DNA of 64,000 bases from Odobenus rosmarus divergens (Eukaryota > Chordata > Mammalia > Carnivora > Odobenidae), in NCBI RefSeq assembly GCF_000321225.1, contig NW_004451861.1, forward strand, positions 257,134 to 321,133. The letters are read 5' to 3'. The stretch's first letter is position 1. Every line of letters starts with the position of its first letter. The notes beneath the pieces were generated by a model. It was not told where the DNA came from. It saw only the letters and a program-made list of their open reading frames with translations, and did not search any database. Shown piece after piece: positions 43,786-56,345 of the stretch. Position numbers and translations under genes: made by a program.

Positions 43786-44935
43786 ACATAACTAATAAAA
43801 GAGAGCAGTGTTTAGAAAAATACTTTTTCTTCTTTTCCCAGACAGAAATAACTTTTCTGGTGGCTTTTTTTTTTTTGATAATAAAAAATAAAGCTTCATT
43901 AGTTTTTAAAAGTAGCTTATTAAGTGTATATCTTCACAATAACATTGTCACAGCATATTTTGCATTCAAGGACAACTGTCTTCGTTGTACATTTTTTGGT
44001 TAAGACTCTGATCACAGCCACATTTCTTGACATGTTTGGGATTCACTGAGCACTAATTCTGTTTTTCAGTCTAAAGTTTACAAAGGAGGACTCTTAGCAC
44101 ATCCTAGCCAGAAGCTTTCTGCAGTGTCTGATGTTGATGCCTCTATCTGCATAGGTGTGAGCAGGGGTGCTGTGTGTCCTGATGGTGCTAATTTATGAGG
44201 ACAATTGGCTGAAGCCCAGGAGAGGGTCTGGAAGGATTAGCTTGAAGCAATAGGTGAGGAAGATCAAGGTTGATGTTGGTGTCCTCACTCCTGTTCCTCT
44301 TCTGTGCCTTAGGTTGGTGGTGGTGCTGGGGAGGGCTCATGTTTTCACCTGTCTTCAGTGACTCATGTGTTCCCTTTCTTTCTCAAAACCTACTCTCAGG
44401 AAATATTTGATAACAGAAGTCACTTCTTAAAAGTTGAAGGTGACTAGTCCCATGCAAGTTTTCATTTAATATTTTAACTGGGAACCGTGTGCCTTTGCAG
44501 GAATGTCAACTGTGATTACTAGTTGGGGCTGAAGCACTTTTGTGATGTTCTGCACAAGTTCTGGTCTCGAGAGGAAAGCTGCCTGCAGAGATAGCACACA
44601 GAATGTTAATCCGCTTAAATAATAATTATGCAAAATAAGAGTTAATGGCACACTAGATAATCATCCAAAATTTCTGCGCTGACCCTTTGGCACATAGCAC
44701 AAGAGAGTAGAGTGTGCCAGACTCAGTAAAGGGCAAAGTTTAATAACTGGCTGTAATGCACCTTTATGGCCATTTCCCCAAGCTCTGTTTTTCTAGCAGG
44801 GAAAATGGTATCTTAAACGTTTAACACTGTTTGATAGCTACTGTTCTTTGTTTTCAAAAGAGCATGAGCTATTTTGTTAAATGTGGGCACTTTAAATCAA
44901 ACAGTGATAACCACTGTAGAAGATCTCTTCTTTTC
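43786..44935. other. Intergenic, nothing recognised
   Basis: Over 1.1 kb without a gene or a repeat I can name. Short frames only. Confidence 0.5.
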
Positions 44936-45136
44936 TTTTTTAATTAAAGATTTTATTTATTTATTTTACACAGAGAGAGAGAGAGAGAGAGCACAAGCAG
45001 GGGGAGCAGCAGCAGAGGGAGAGGGAGAAGCAGGCTTCCCACTGAGCAGGGAGCTTGATGTGGGCTCGATCCCAGGACCCTGGGATCATGACCTGAGCCA
45101 AAGGCAGACGCTTAACGACTGAGCCACCCAGGCACG
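44936..45136 (-). repeat. Can-SINE, full length, antisense
   Basis: TTAAAGATTTTATTTATTTA tail, (GA)n segment, and antisense head GAGCCACCCAGGCACGC. CTCTT-type similarity flanks it, but the duplication is unclear. Confidence 0.92.
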
Positions 45137-45246
45137 CTGTGCTCTTAGCTTTTTGTGTCTTACTTATTTATAGGGAAAATTACTGAAGTGGAATTACTAT
45201 GGTATGTAGGTGTGGGCATCGTACCTTATAAAAGAAGTAGCATGTG

Positions 45247-45452
45247 GGGGCGCCTGGGTGCCCCAGTTGGTTAAGCGTCTGCCTTCGGCTCAGGTCATGA
45301 TCCCAGGGTCCTGGGATGGAGCCCCGCATCGGGCTCCCTGCTCAGTGGGGAGTCTGCTTCTCCCTCTCCCGTTCCCCCTGCTGTGAGCTCTCTCTCTCTT
45401 TCTCTCTGTCAAATAAATAAATAAAATCTTTTTTTTTTAAAGAGAGAGAGAG
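45247..45452 (+). repeat. Can-SINE, full length
   Basis: GGGGCGCCTGGGTGCCCCAG head. The tail is unusual: AAATCTTTTTTTTTTAAAG followed by (AG)n. An 8-bp duplication AGCATGTG lies at 45239-45246 and 45453-45460. Confidence 0.9.
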
Positions 45453-45460
45453 AGCATGTG

Positions 45461-45989
45461 TTCCACAGATACATGCTAGTAGTCATGGATCAATATGCAT
45501 GGCCTCCCCTCCACCCCTCAGGTTTTGAGTTTGTCTGCCAGTTCTGAGAGTGGAAAACTGAAAGAAGTTCAGAAAGACAAAATCGATTTATGTTTGGAGG
45601 ACAGAGAAGGATTAGTTGAGGGAAGAAAATAGGTAGGATCCTGCAAGAAGAGAGCCAAGGCTGAGTTCTTTGGGAATTCATGGGTCATTTTCAGAAGGTG
45701 AGGAGTTGAAGAGGCCATGCTCCATGCGGCGGGCACTTGAGAGACAGGGGAGTAAACATGCTTAGGATGTTTTCCCCTGACTTTTGTAGTTTGCTTCCCA
45801 CTTTTGAACTTTGCTAAGAGATTGCAGTGAGCATTCATATCTTATTTTTTCCTGGATAATGTGACTCTGCTAAGACAGACTATAGGCCAATGCAGCTTTA
45901 CAGAGAATGTACACATCTGTCTACCATTCTATCTAAACCAGTGTTGACTTTATATCATGAAAGTAAATCATGATAATGGAGAAATGTAA
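45461..45989. other. Intergenic, nothing recognised
   Basis: No gene is supported. Two overlapping minus frames (45490-45838) have no domain. Confidence 0.5.
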
Positions 45990-46380
45990 ATGGTCCAGCA
46001 ATGGACAAAGTAAAAAGCGAAAGTCCACTGTGAATCTCATCACTTAAATATAATCACATTTACATATGGTAGCTACACTCAGTTTTTGTTTCTACACCTA
46101 TACCAACATGTAGTTAATATTTGTAAAACGAGAGTAAGTTCTATCTATATACTTCTGTGCAACTTTCCTTTTTCACTTGTTAGTACTGCATGCCATCTCT
46201 CTGGTCTCTCCATATCTTTTAGAAATTCTTGCAAAGCTTTCCATCTTATAGATTTACTACAGTTGTTTTTATAACTTTCTCACCATTACTGGGCATTTAG
46301 GTTGTGTCCAGTTTGTTGATATTGTCAACAGTGCTTCAGTGAGCATCCTTGAACATATGGACATACAGATTCTACCATAA
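45990..46380 (-). mobile_element. Old L1 ORF2 fragment, antisense
   Basis: CACCATTACTGGGCATTTAG and GTGCTTCAGTGAGCATCCTT are antisense L1 ORF2 landmarks. Decayed. Confidence 0.7.
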
Positions 46381-47567
46381 ACTACCCTTTAAAAAAAGTA
46401 AAAGCCTCTTATTATTGTTTGTATTTCTATGTTATCAGTTGTAATGTCTCCTCTTTCATTTCTGATTTTATTTATTTGAGTCCTCTTTTTTTCTTGATGA
46501 GTCTGGCTAAAGGTTTGCCAATTTTGTTTATCTTTCCAAAGAACCAGCTCTTAGTTTTATTGATCTTTTCTGTTGTCTTTTTAGTTTCTATTTCATTTAT
46601 TTCTGCTCTGATCTTTGTTATCTCCTTCCTTCTACTAACTTTAGGCTTTGCTTGTTCTTCTTTTTCTAGTTCCTTGAGGTATAAAGTTACATTGTTTATT
46701 TGAGATTTTTCTTGTTTCTTGATGTGAGCATTTATTGCTATGAACTTTCCCTTTAGAACTGCTTTTGCTGCATCTCACAAGTTTTGGTGTATTCCATTTC
46801 CATTTGTCTCAAAGTATTTTTTTATTCTCTTTTGATTTCTTTGACCCATTGGTTGTTCGGTAACATGTTGTTTAATCTCCACATATTTGTGAATTTTCTA
46901 GTTTTCTTCATTTCTAGTTTCATACCATTGTGGTCAGAAAAGATGCTTGATACGATTTCAGTACTCTTAAATTTATTAAAACTTGTTTTCTGGCCTAACA
47001 TATGATCTATGCTGGAGAATGTTCCATGTACACTTGAAAAGAATGTGTATTCTCTTGTTTTTGGATGGACTGTTCCTTATATGTTTATTAAATCCATCTG
47101 GTCCAATGTGTCGTTTAAGGCCAATGTTTCCTTATTGATTCTGTCTGTATGATCTATCCATTGTTGTAAATGAGGTATTAAAATCCCCTACTATTGTATT
47201 GCTAACTATTTCTCCCTTTAGGTCTGTTAATAATTGCTTTATGTACTTAGGTGCTCCTCTGTTGGATGCATAAATACTTACAAATGTTATACCCTCTCAT
47301 TGGATTGACCTCTTTATGATTGTGTAGTGTCCATCTTTGTCTCATTACTGTTTTTTGTTTCAGAGTTTATTTTTCCTGATGTAAGTATAGCTACTCCAGC
47401 TTTCTTTTGGTTTCCATTTGTATGAAATATCTTTTTCTATTCCTTCACTTTCAGTCTCTGTGTGTCCTTACACCTAAATTGAGTCTCTTATAGGCAGCAT
47501 ATAGATAGGTCTTTTTTTTAATTGATTCAACCATTTTATGTCTTTTGATTGATTTAAAGTAATTATT

Positions 47568-47752
47568 ATTTTTTATTTTTTTTAAGATTTTATTTATTTA
47601 TTCGACAGGTAGAGAGACAGCACAAGCAGGCAGAGTGGACAGACAGAGGGAGAGGGAGAAGCAGGCTGGACGTGGGCCTCGATCCCAGGACCCTGGGATC
47701 ATGACCTGAGCTGAAGGCAGCCGCTTAACCCACTGAGCCACCCAGGTGCCCC
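47568..47752 (-). repeat. Can-SINE inside the inverted L1
   Basis: AAGATTTTATTTATTTATTC tail and antisense head ending CACCCAGGTGCCCC. Perfect 18-bp target duplication TGATTTAAAGTAATTATT at 47550-47567 and 47753-47770. Confidence 0.96.
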
Positions 47753-47877
47753 TGATTTAAAGTAATTATTGAAAGGTATGTACTTAAATTGTGTTACTTG
47801 TTTTCTGGCTATTTTTATAGTTTTCCATTCCTTTCTTCTTCTTTTGCTCTCTTCCTTTGTGATTTGATGTTTTCTTT

Positions 47878-48107
47878 TCTTTTCTCTTCTCTTCTTTTCT
47901 CCTTTCTTCTTTTCTTTTCTTTTGAGAGAGAGAGCACACATGCTTGTGAGGTGGGGAGGGAGGGGGCAGAGGGAGAGAGAGAATGCTAAGCAGGTTCCAT
48001 GCCCAGTGTGGAGCCCACTGTGGGGCTTGATCTCATGGCCCTGAGATCATGACCTGAGCTGAAATCAAGAGTCAGATGCCCAACCGACTGAGCCACCCAG
48101 GTACTCC
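47878..48107 (-). repeat. Can-SINE with an expanded pyrimidine tail
   Basis: A (TTTTC)n tract (about 47871-47920) takes the place of the usual tail, then (GA)n and the antisense head CACCCAGGTACTCC. The target duplication TGATGTTTTCTTT / TGATGTTTTTCTTT lies at 47865-47877 and 48108-48121. Confidence 0.9.
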
Positions 48108-48257
48108 TGATGTTTTTCTTTAGTGGTATGCTTATATTCCTTTTTCTTTAATTTTTGTGTATTTACTATAGGCTTTTGCTTTGTGGTTACCACAAGGCTT
48201 ACATATAGTAATTTATATCTAAAACAATCTATTTTAAGTTAATAACAACTTAAATTT

Positions 48258-50880
48258 GAAATGAAAAAGACATTACAACTGATACCACAGAAACACAAAT
48301 GATAATTAGAGACTACTATGAACAATTATATGCCAGCAAATTGGACAACCTAGAAGCAAGGGATAAATTCCAAGAAATATACAACCTAAAAGACTGAATC
48401 ATGGTGAGAAAGGAAATCTGAACAGACTGATTACTAGTAAAGAGATTGGATCAGTAATCGAAAACCTTCCTACAAACCAAAGTCCAGGAACACATGGCTT
48501 CACTGGCAAATTCTACCTAACATTTAAAGAAGAATTAATGCCAATCCTTCTCAAACTCTTACAAGAAATAGAAGAGAAGGGAACTCTTCCAAATTCATTT
48601 TATGATGCCAGCATTAGTTTGATACCAAAACCAGACAAGGATGCCACTAGAAAATTACAGGACAATATCCCTGATGAACATAGATACAAAAATCCTCAAC
48701 AAAATACTAGCAAACCAAATTCAACAATACATTAAAAAGATTATACTACACCTAAAACTAATATAAGATTTTATGTCAACTACACTTCAATTTAAAAAAA
48801 ATGGGTTATAAAAAATGGATTATACACCATGATCAAGTGGGATTTATTTCAGGGATGCAAGAATGGCTTGGCATCTGCAAATCAGTTAATGTGATACACC
48901 ACATTAACAAAATGAAGAATAATCATATAATCATCTCAATAGATGCAGGAAAAGCATTCGACAAAATTTAGCTTCTATTTATGATAAAAACTCTCAACAA
49001 AGTGGGTATAGAGGGAAAGCACCTCAACATAATAAAGGTCATTATGACAGTCCCACAGCTAACATCATACTCAACAGTGAAAAATTTGAAACCTTTTCTC
49101 TAAAACCAGGATCAAGAAGAGGATGCCTAATCTCACTAATTTTTTTCAACATAGCATAGAAAGAAAAAAGAAATAAAAGGCACCTAATTTGGAAAGAAAG
49201 AAGCAAAACTATCACAATTTGCAGATGACATATTATATATAGAAAACCCTAAAGACTCCACCAAAAAACTGTTAGAACTAATAAATAAATACGGTAAAGT
49301 GCAGTATACAAAATCAATATACAAAAATCTGTTGTGTTTCTATACGTTAAAAGTGAACTATTAGAAAGAGAAATAAAATAATCCCATTTACAATTGCATT
49401 AAAAAGAACAAAATAGGGGCCCCTGGGTGGCTCAGTCGGTTAAGCGTCTGCCTTCCACTCAGGTCATGATCTCAGGGTCCTGGGATCGAGTCCCGCATTG
49501 GGCTCCTTGCTCAGCAGGGAGCCTGCTTCTCCCCTGCCTGCCGTTCCCCCTGCTTGTGCTTACTCTCTGTCTCTCTCTCTCGCTCTCTCTGTGTCAAATA
49601 AATAAGTAAAATCTTAAAAAAAATAAAGAACAAAATACCTAGGAATAAATTTAACAAAAGAAGTGAAAGACCTGTATTTTGAAAACCATATTATTAATAG
49701 AAGAAATTGAAGACACAAATAAATGGAAAGATATTCTGTGCTCATTGACTGGAAGAACCAATGTTGTTAAAATGTCAGTAGTATACAAAGCAATCTACAG
49801 ATTCAGTAAAATCAAAATATCAATGGCATTTTTCACAGAAAGAACAAATAATCTTAAAATTTGTATGAAACCACAAAAAAACCCCAAATAGTCAAAGCTA
49901 TCTTGGGAAAGAAGGACAAAGCTGGAGGTTTGATTTCAAACTATGTTATAAATTTCAAAGCTATAGTAATTTGAACAGTATGATATTGGCAAAAAGATCA
50001 GACACATAGGTCTACGGAACAGAATAAGAAGTCCAGAAATAAATCTGTGCATATATGGTCAATGAATTTAAGACAAAGGAACCAAGACTATGTAATGGGG
50101 AGAGGATAGTCTATTGAATAAGTAGTGTTGGGAAAACCAAATAGCTCCATGCAAAAGAAGAAAAGTAGACCACTATCTTAGGCCATACGCAAAACTCAAA
50201 ATGGATTAAAAATTTGAACATAAGACCTGAAACTATAAGACTTTTAGAACAAAACATAGGGAGTAAGCTCCTTGACATAGGTCTTGGTGGTGAGTTTTTG
50301 AATCAGACACCAAAAGCAAAAGAAACAAAAGCAAAAATAAACAAGTGGGACTAAACCAAACTAAAAATCTTCTGCATAGCGAAGGAAACTATCAGCAACA
50401 TGAAAAGGCAACCTACTGAATGGGAGCAAATATTTGCAAGTTATATATCTGATAAGGGACTAATATGTAAAATACATAAAGAACTCACACAACTCAAAAA
50501 AACCCCAAATAATCCAACTGAAAAATGGGCGGAAGACCTGAACAGATATTTTTTCCAAAGAAGACGTACAGATAGACAACACGTACATGAAAAGATGCTC
50601 ATACATCATTATATCCTTAATCATTGAGGAAGTGAAAACCAAAACCACAATGAGATATCACACCCTATCAGAATGGCTATTATCAAGAAGACAAAGACAA
50701 CAGGTGTTGGTAGGGATGTAGAGAAAAGGGAACCTTCTTGCACTATTGGTAGGAAGGCAAGCTGATGCAGCCACTCTGGAAAACAGTATGGAGGTTCCTC
50801 AAAAAATTAAAAATAGAAATACCATATGATCTAGTCATTTCACTACTGGGTATTTACCCAAAGAATACAAAAACACTATT
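48258..50880 (+). mobile_element. L1 ORF2, sense segment
   Basis: Sense L1 ORF2 with recognisable pieces: [12 protein letters not shown] (about 48600), a decayed reverse-transcriptase core (CAGATGACATATTATATATA near 49225), and the C-terminal [14 protein letters not shown] ... [12 protein letters not shown] (50765-50880). Numerous stops and frameshifts are present. It ends without 3' UTR or poly-A, abutting another antisense L1 piece. A SINE is inserted at 49416. Confidence 0.9.
49416..49624 (+). repeat. Can-SINE inside the sense L1
   Basis: GGGGCCCCTGGGTGGCTCAG head and (AATA)n/A tail. Perfect 13-bp target duplication AAAGAACAAAATA at 49403-49415 and 49625-49637. Confidence 0.96.
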
Positions 50881-51315
50881 ACCCATTTTTAAAATTGGAT
50901 TAATTTGGTTTTTTTGGGTGTTGAGTTGTATCAGTTCTTTATATATTTGGATACTAACCCTTTATCCGAGATGTTATTTGCAAATATCTTCTCCCATTCC
51001 ATTAGTTGCCTTTTAGTTCTGTTGATTGTTTCCTTCACTGTGCAGCTTTTTATTTTGATGTAGTCCTAATAGTTTATTTTCACTTTTGTTTCCCTTGCCT
51101 CCAGAGATACATCTAGAAAGAGGTTGCTACAGCCAATGTCAAAGAACTTACTGCCTGTGTTCTCCTCTAGGATTTTCATGGTTTCAGGTCTCACATTTAG
51201 GTCTTTAATCCATTTTGAGTTTATTTTTGTGTGTGGTGTGAGAAAGTGGTCCAGTTTCATTCGTCTGCATGTAGCTGTCCTCTTTTCTTGACAGGAGAGT
51301 GAAAAGGAACTCATA
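50881..51315 (-). mobile_element. L1 ORF2 fragment, antisense
   Basis: The reversed sequence reads [19 protein letters not shown] codons, the same ORF2 region present in sense at about 50455. It therefore duplicates a part of the neighbouring L1 in opposite orientation. No 3' end is present. Confidence 0.8.
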
Positions 51316-52179
51316 CCCACCTTGAATCCATGACACTGGCCTATGCTTAGATCCTTCCTTTGTAGCTCAGCATAATTTTCTGAGCTTTTAAGGCCAAATC
51401 CTTTTATTCCTAGCTCCCAATTTCATCACTTTAATAGGGAAAAAAAGGCATTTACATAAAACCAAAAGCTGTCTTTATTGGAAAATGAACGAACTTGGAC
51501 TAACCTTGTGAAAACCCATTAATAAAAGTCAGATACCAATACCAGTAGTTATGAGACTATGTGGTATCTGTGACTGGAGTAATATATACAACCTACAGTG
51601 GAATGGAGAAGAGGGAATTTTGGGGTGCTCAGGGAGATATAATGAGGGAGACAAGCTCCATGAAGAGAGAGTAAGTGTGTTCCGGCAGAAACTGCCTTGT
51701 AAACAGTGATGAGTGTGAGAAAAGCATGTGCGGTGGGGAAGTGTGTGACCACAGGTGCTGGAGATGACCTACAGTTAATCCTGAGCCCCGCCCCCACTCC
51801 ACCTCCCTCCCGCTGAGGATCTTTGTTAAGCCTAGGAAAGCCAGACTTTATCTTCCAGGCAATCATGAACCAGACAGGACGTTGAAGCAGGGGAGTGGCG
51901 TGATCAGATCTGAACTCTCCCAAGTCCTCTCTGACGAGGAAATAACCAGAGCAAAGGATTTGAACAGGTGATTCACAGGGCAGGGGTGTGTGTGACAGGA
52001 AATGTTGCAAAAAATTGGGAAAATGTGAAACCCCTAGCAGAGAATTAAGAGGCTCTTGTGACGTGGACTTTCTGCTGTTCATGTTTAAGCATGAGACAGT
52101 AAACAGTATGCTCGGAGAGGTGGACACCTCAACAGAAAATTATGATGTAACAACAGTTAGCTCTTACTGCATGTTTACC
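51316..52179. other. Intergenic; probable old repeat
   Basis: A 192-codon minus frame (51549-52127) is the longest here but is Ser/Pro/His-rich and lies in sequence resembling an ancient interspersed repeat (GGAGTGGCGTGATCAGATCT). It is not called as a gene. Confidence 0.45.
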
Positions 52180-52385
52180 AAAGGACTTTCTGAGCCCTTT
52201 TCATATATTAGCTCATAGAATCCATGCAACGATTCCATGATATAAATTCTGGTTTACCTCCATCTTACAGGTAAAGACAAAGAGGCACACAGCAGCATTA
52301 GGTGATCTACCCAGGGTCGTTTAACTAGTAGTAGGCAGAACTGGCTCTTGAATTTAGGTAGCTTGGCCCCTGAGCTGCAGCTCTT
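52180..52385 (-). repeat. MIR, antisense
   Basis: GAGCCCTTTTCATATATTAG, CATCTTACAGGTAAAGACAA and GAACTGGCTCTTGAATTTAG lie in antisense MIR order. Confidence 0.75.
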
Positions 52386-53099
52386 AAACACAGCCCTGCG
52401 CTTCCACCTGGTGGCTGGACATGGAAAGTGCAACAGTAGAGGTGTGTCTGGGCCAGTGCGGGGAGGTCAGCGAAGGCTCCAGAAGGATGGGAACTTGGAG
52501 CAGAAGGTGGGAAGACATTTGAGACAGAGCGCTGGAGGACCCATGAGACAGAAGGAGAAACACGTGCCAAGGCAGGAAGGCTACAGTTTTGGCGCCCTGC
52601 GCGGAGAACATCATCCTGGTCAGCCAAGAGGAAAGTGGGACATGTCAGGAGATGAGGTGGAGAGGTCATAGAGAGCATGTTATAGGGGACCTCCTAGGGA
52701 CTGGGACTTTGAACATGAGCTGGTGGGAAACCACTGAAGAGCAAACCACAGGAACAATGGGGTGAGATTCCCATTTGACACAAATTGCCCAGTTGCTACA
52801 AGAAGCAGGAAAATGGATGGGAGAGCTGTGACCTGTTGGCAGGAGGCCAACAGAGCCCCCAGAGGGAGAAGATGAGCTGCTGGTGGAGGGCAGGGAAAGC
52901 AGTATGGTCAAGGAGGGTTTCAGGGGCAAAGTGGTCAGAGCTTGGGAGTGGATGTGAGGTGGGGGGACGAGACAGAGGGGGAAGAGTGATGGTGGGGTCT
53001 GCAGTCATGATGATCCACAGTGGAGAAGAAGCAGGAGGAACAGGTTCAGGGACACCAGGGGAAAGTCACGGGTACAGTTGTTCATTGTTTCTGAAGCTC
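52386..53099. other. Intergenic; possible old repeat
   Basis: GC-rich with overlapping open frames in four phases. GAGACAGAAGGAGAAACACG and GGGGTGAGATTCCCATTTG look like ancient repeat sequence that I cannot name. No gene. Confidence 0.4.
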
Positions 53100-53276
53100 C
53101 ATAGCGGTGACCCTCAATCAGGGAAGATTTGGACTCCAGGAGATATTTGTCAATGTCCGAGACATACTTGGTTCTCATAACTGGTGGTGGGCTCCGTTGG
53201 TTGCTGCTGAACATCTTACAGTGCCCAGGACACCCCCACAACAAAGAATTATGTGACCCCAGATGTCAGTGGGGCC
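53100..53276 (+). mobile_element. MER5A-like hAT-Charlie MITE
   Basis: AGATATTTGTCAATGTCCGA, CTGCTGAACATCTTACAGTG and ACAACAAAGAATTATGTGAC match MER5A. Second copy in the window. Confidence 0.8.
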
Positions 53277-54160
53277 AGCCTCAGCATGAAGCTCAGTGTC
53301 ACTTGTGTGGCTGCTGGGTCAGAGCCCCAGGGCAGGCCACCGGCTGGCTCAGTCATGCAGTCTGTCCCTGCCATGCTGCTCCGGGAGCCAGGGCAGAATA
53401 ATTCTATCTTACAGAAAAAAGGCCCTGAGCTCCTGGCAGATTCCCAGTGCATCCCACAAAGGGCAATGTTCATTCAGGGTTCCCTGCCCCACAGGAGGGG
53501 TTAGTCAGCCTCTGTGAGCTAAGAAGTGCATTCCGAGGCCCAGACAGCTAGATTACAGCCTTATCTTTGAGGAAACCACTGGATAAAGTTGAAGACTAAT
53601 GGGAGTAAGATTCTCTTTGAGGGGATATTAGTTTGTTCTGAGGGTAGGTTCAAGGCTTTTCTCCTTTCCTTTCTCCAGGGCCGCCTTCTTAGGAGCAGAG
53701 AAGTGGACCAGTAGGCTCATGGGAGTTGCAGCTTTACCGGTTGGCCATCCAACACTTGACTTTGGGATTGATTCTTAACAAAACATGAATTCTTCTTCAC
53801 TGTTGGTGCTATGAGCTGCAGTTCCAAGAATAGGGCTGCAAACCCACGATGGTGGATGGGTGAGTGGAGGGGAGTGGCTGCTTCTCCAGGATGCCTGCGG
53901 ACCCCTCCCTCTGCCCGGCAGCTCTTGGCCACAGCGGAAGCCCAGGCAGAAGCACATTGCACCATGCTGTCTGAGTGAAAGTAACTTATTTCCCCTTACT
54001 GACATCACCGGGCTGACTGTTGAGAACAGTTTTCTTAAGAACCATTCCTTGTTTGCATATGCAGGAGGATCTGGAAGGAGGAGAGAAATAACATTGAAAG
54101 TTTACGTGGACTCTAATACATTACTTTCTTTTCTTGAGGCAAAGCCAAGGTCTAAGAAAA
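53277..54160. other. Intergenic, nothing recognised
   Basis: GC-moderate DNA with overlapping short frames on both strands (for example 53717-54008, -). None has a domain or conserved splice context that I can support. Confidence 0.5.
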
Positions 54161-54168
54161 GAGTTTAC

Positions 54169-54385
54169 GGGACACCTGGGTGGTGCAATGGCTTAAGCGT
54201 CTGACTCTTGGTTTTGGTTCATGTCATGATCTCAGGGTCCTGGGAAGGAGCCCTGTGTTCGCTCCACGCTCAGCCCAGGGTCTGTTTGGGTTTTTCTCTC
54301 CCTCTGCCCTCCCCCTGCCCGACTCCCCAGCTCAGTTTCACTCTCTCTCTCTCAAATAAATAAATAAATCTTAAAAAAAAAAAAA
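54169..54385 (+). repeat. Can-SINE, older copy
   Basis: GGGACACCTGGGTGGTGCAA head and (AATA)n/A tail. Flanks AAAAGAGTTTAC and AAAAGAGGTTGC form an imperfect duplication. Confidence 0.9.
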
Positions 54386-55677
54386 CAAAAGAGGTTGCAA
54401 GTTTTGGGTACCAATTTTAGCTAGGAAAACCACAGGTTAGAGTCTAGACAGATGATGCACGAAGACATGGAGATCCTCTACTGACAGGACACCCTTCTTG
54501 AATGCCAAAGGTATTAATGAAATGAACGACAAAGCAGGACAGTGTGGGTAAATCACAGCTAAGCTCACATGTACTAGAAATAAGCTTGTGGTTTGAGAAT
54601 GCTAGTTGACTCAGTTTCTCCACTGGTTTTGAAAAAATAGCACTATTTGCTTATATGGGGGTGGCGTAGGAATCAATGTTTAAATGTTCTGTAATAATAA
54701 GAGGTGAGTGAGAGGAACAGAATGCAGATTGGGGGGCCAATGATGCTATGCATCGTTCTTCTGTGTCAAGTACTGTCGAATGGGTTCCCTCCTCACATTC
54801 CCCCTGGTGGCCAATTTCTGTTGACTTCGGATGCGGTGGGGTGGGGGGCGGCGCTGGCAAGTGCTTTCCTGTGAAATGGGGAAAACAGGAAGCAGCTCAA
54901 CTGTTTGCCATTCTCTGACAGATGCCTTCAGCCTTTGTTAACTGTCTTCACTGCTTTGCTTCTTAGCTCTTTCTATTTACAAAGTAACAGAGGTGAAAGA
55001 AGTAAGTAAGGTATGAAAGGAGCTATCCTGCCATTGCCCAACGCTCAGGTGGCCTTGCCTCCTTGAGCTTCAGGAAGGAAGTGCTCTTTCTCCTGGGAGG
55101 TGTTGAGGCCTAGGTCCCCACACAGAGACCAGACATCAGGCCTGGAGGTGAGCGCCTGGTTAGACACCAACTCTCCTGTCCAAGTGGCCTTTGACCAACT
55201 GGACAGGACTGGCTCGCTCCCAGTGGCAGTCTCTCTGCTACCCGTTTTTCAAAAGAAAGATCTGGAATTATAGGATGCAGAATAGCTTAACTTTGTGACA
55301 CTCCTTTTCTGCTAAAGTTCCTGGGAAGAGTCCCTCTTATAACAGTATCTAAAAGCAATTGCTTGGAAATGGTTCCTTTGTGGTTTACTATTTGTCAATA
55401 ACATTGTAGTCTTGGCTCATTGATTAATTTGGAAATTCTCCAGGGCCCGAAGCCTTCCTGATTAGGGCACCTAGGAAAGTGGTGTGAGGAATATATCCTG
55501 GGCGAGTGTGCAAACAGATGCTGAATGAGGCTTCAAGGCCAAACCAGAGGTGCAGGGCTCCCCCGGGCCCCGTATCGACTCTGTGGGATTCTACCCAATC
55601 AGTGTGTCTCTGCTTCTTTGTCTTTAAATGGAAATGCGCCTTGATCATGGCGTGGAAGTCAGTCCCGTTCAGCACCT
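54386..55677. other. Intergenic, nothing recognised
   Basis: About 1.3 kb without a supported gene or named repeat. Opposed 83- and 96-codon frames (55424-55796) mirror each other. Confidence 0.5.
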
Positions 55678-56345
55678 GTATTAGTTTCCTCTTGCCACTG
55701 TATCAAAGAACCACAAACGTGGTGGCTCCTGATGATACACATCGGTTGTCCTTTGGTTCTGGAGGCCTGGAGTCTGAGATCAGTCTTGTGGGATAAAGTC
55801 AAGGTGTGGGCAGAGCTGGTTCCCTCTGGAGGCTCTGAGGGGAGAAAGACATCCTTGCCTTTTCTAGACTCTGGAGGCCTTGCGCATGTCTTGACTCAGG
55901 CCTTTCCCCACATCCCTGCAACCCCGTGCTTCCATGTCGCTCCACTTTCTGCCTGTTCTGTAGTCAAATCGTCTTGCTCCCTCTTCTGAAGACGCTTGTG
56001 ATTATACTTAGGGCCCACCCTAATAATCCATGATAATTTTCTTATCTCAAAAGCCTTCACTGGGGCCACCTGGGTGGCTCAGTTGGTTGAGTGTCTGACT
56101 CTTGATTTCAGCTCAGGTCACCATCTCAGGGTTATGAGCCCTGAGTTGGGCTCTGTGCTTTGTGGGGTCTGCTTGAGGATTCTCTCTCTCCCTCTCCCTC
56201 TGCCTCTCCACCCCCTCAAATAAATAAATAAATCTTAAAAAAAAATCTAATTAAGTCTGTGGAGTCCCTTCTGCTCTATAAGGTGACATTCACAGGTTGT
56301 AGGGATGAGGACCTAGTTATCTTTGGGGCCAGTATTCAGCCGACT
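55678..56345 (-). mobile_element. MaLR-like LTR, antisense, split by a SINE
   Basis: GTATTAGTTTCCTCTTGCCA start, GGTTCTGGAGGCCTGGAGTC, TAGGGCCCACCCTAATAATC and, beyond the SINE, GGTGACATTCACAGGTTGTA. No internal retroviral region is present. Confidence 0.7.
56062..56245 (+). repeat. Can-SINE inside the LTR
   Basis: GGGGCCACCTGGGTGGCTCA head, CT-rich part and (AATA)n/A tail. The duplication is not clear. Confidence 0.9.

Larger units (their letters stand above)
46400..48257 (-). mobile_element. L1 ORF2 5' segment, inverted
   Basis: Reversed L1 ORF2: the left end reads (reversed) GAGGAGACATTACAACTGAT, and the right end (reversed) AACTTAAAATAGATTGTTTT. It lies head-on against the sense segment that begins at 48258 with the same GACATTACAACTGATACC motif, so the two are adjacent parts of ORF2 overlapping by some tens of bases. 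SINEs are inserted at 47568 and 47878. The reading frame is fully broken. Confidence 0.85.

Noticed and set aside
51549..52127. 192-codon minus-strand frame
   Set aside because: Ser/Pro/His-rich, with no recognisable domain, in sequence resembling ancient repeat DNA. Length alone is not convincing.
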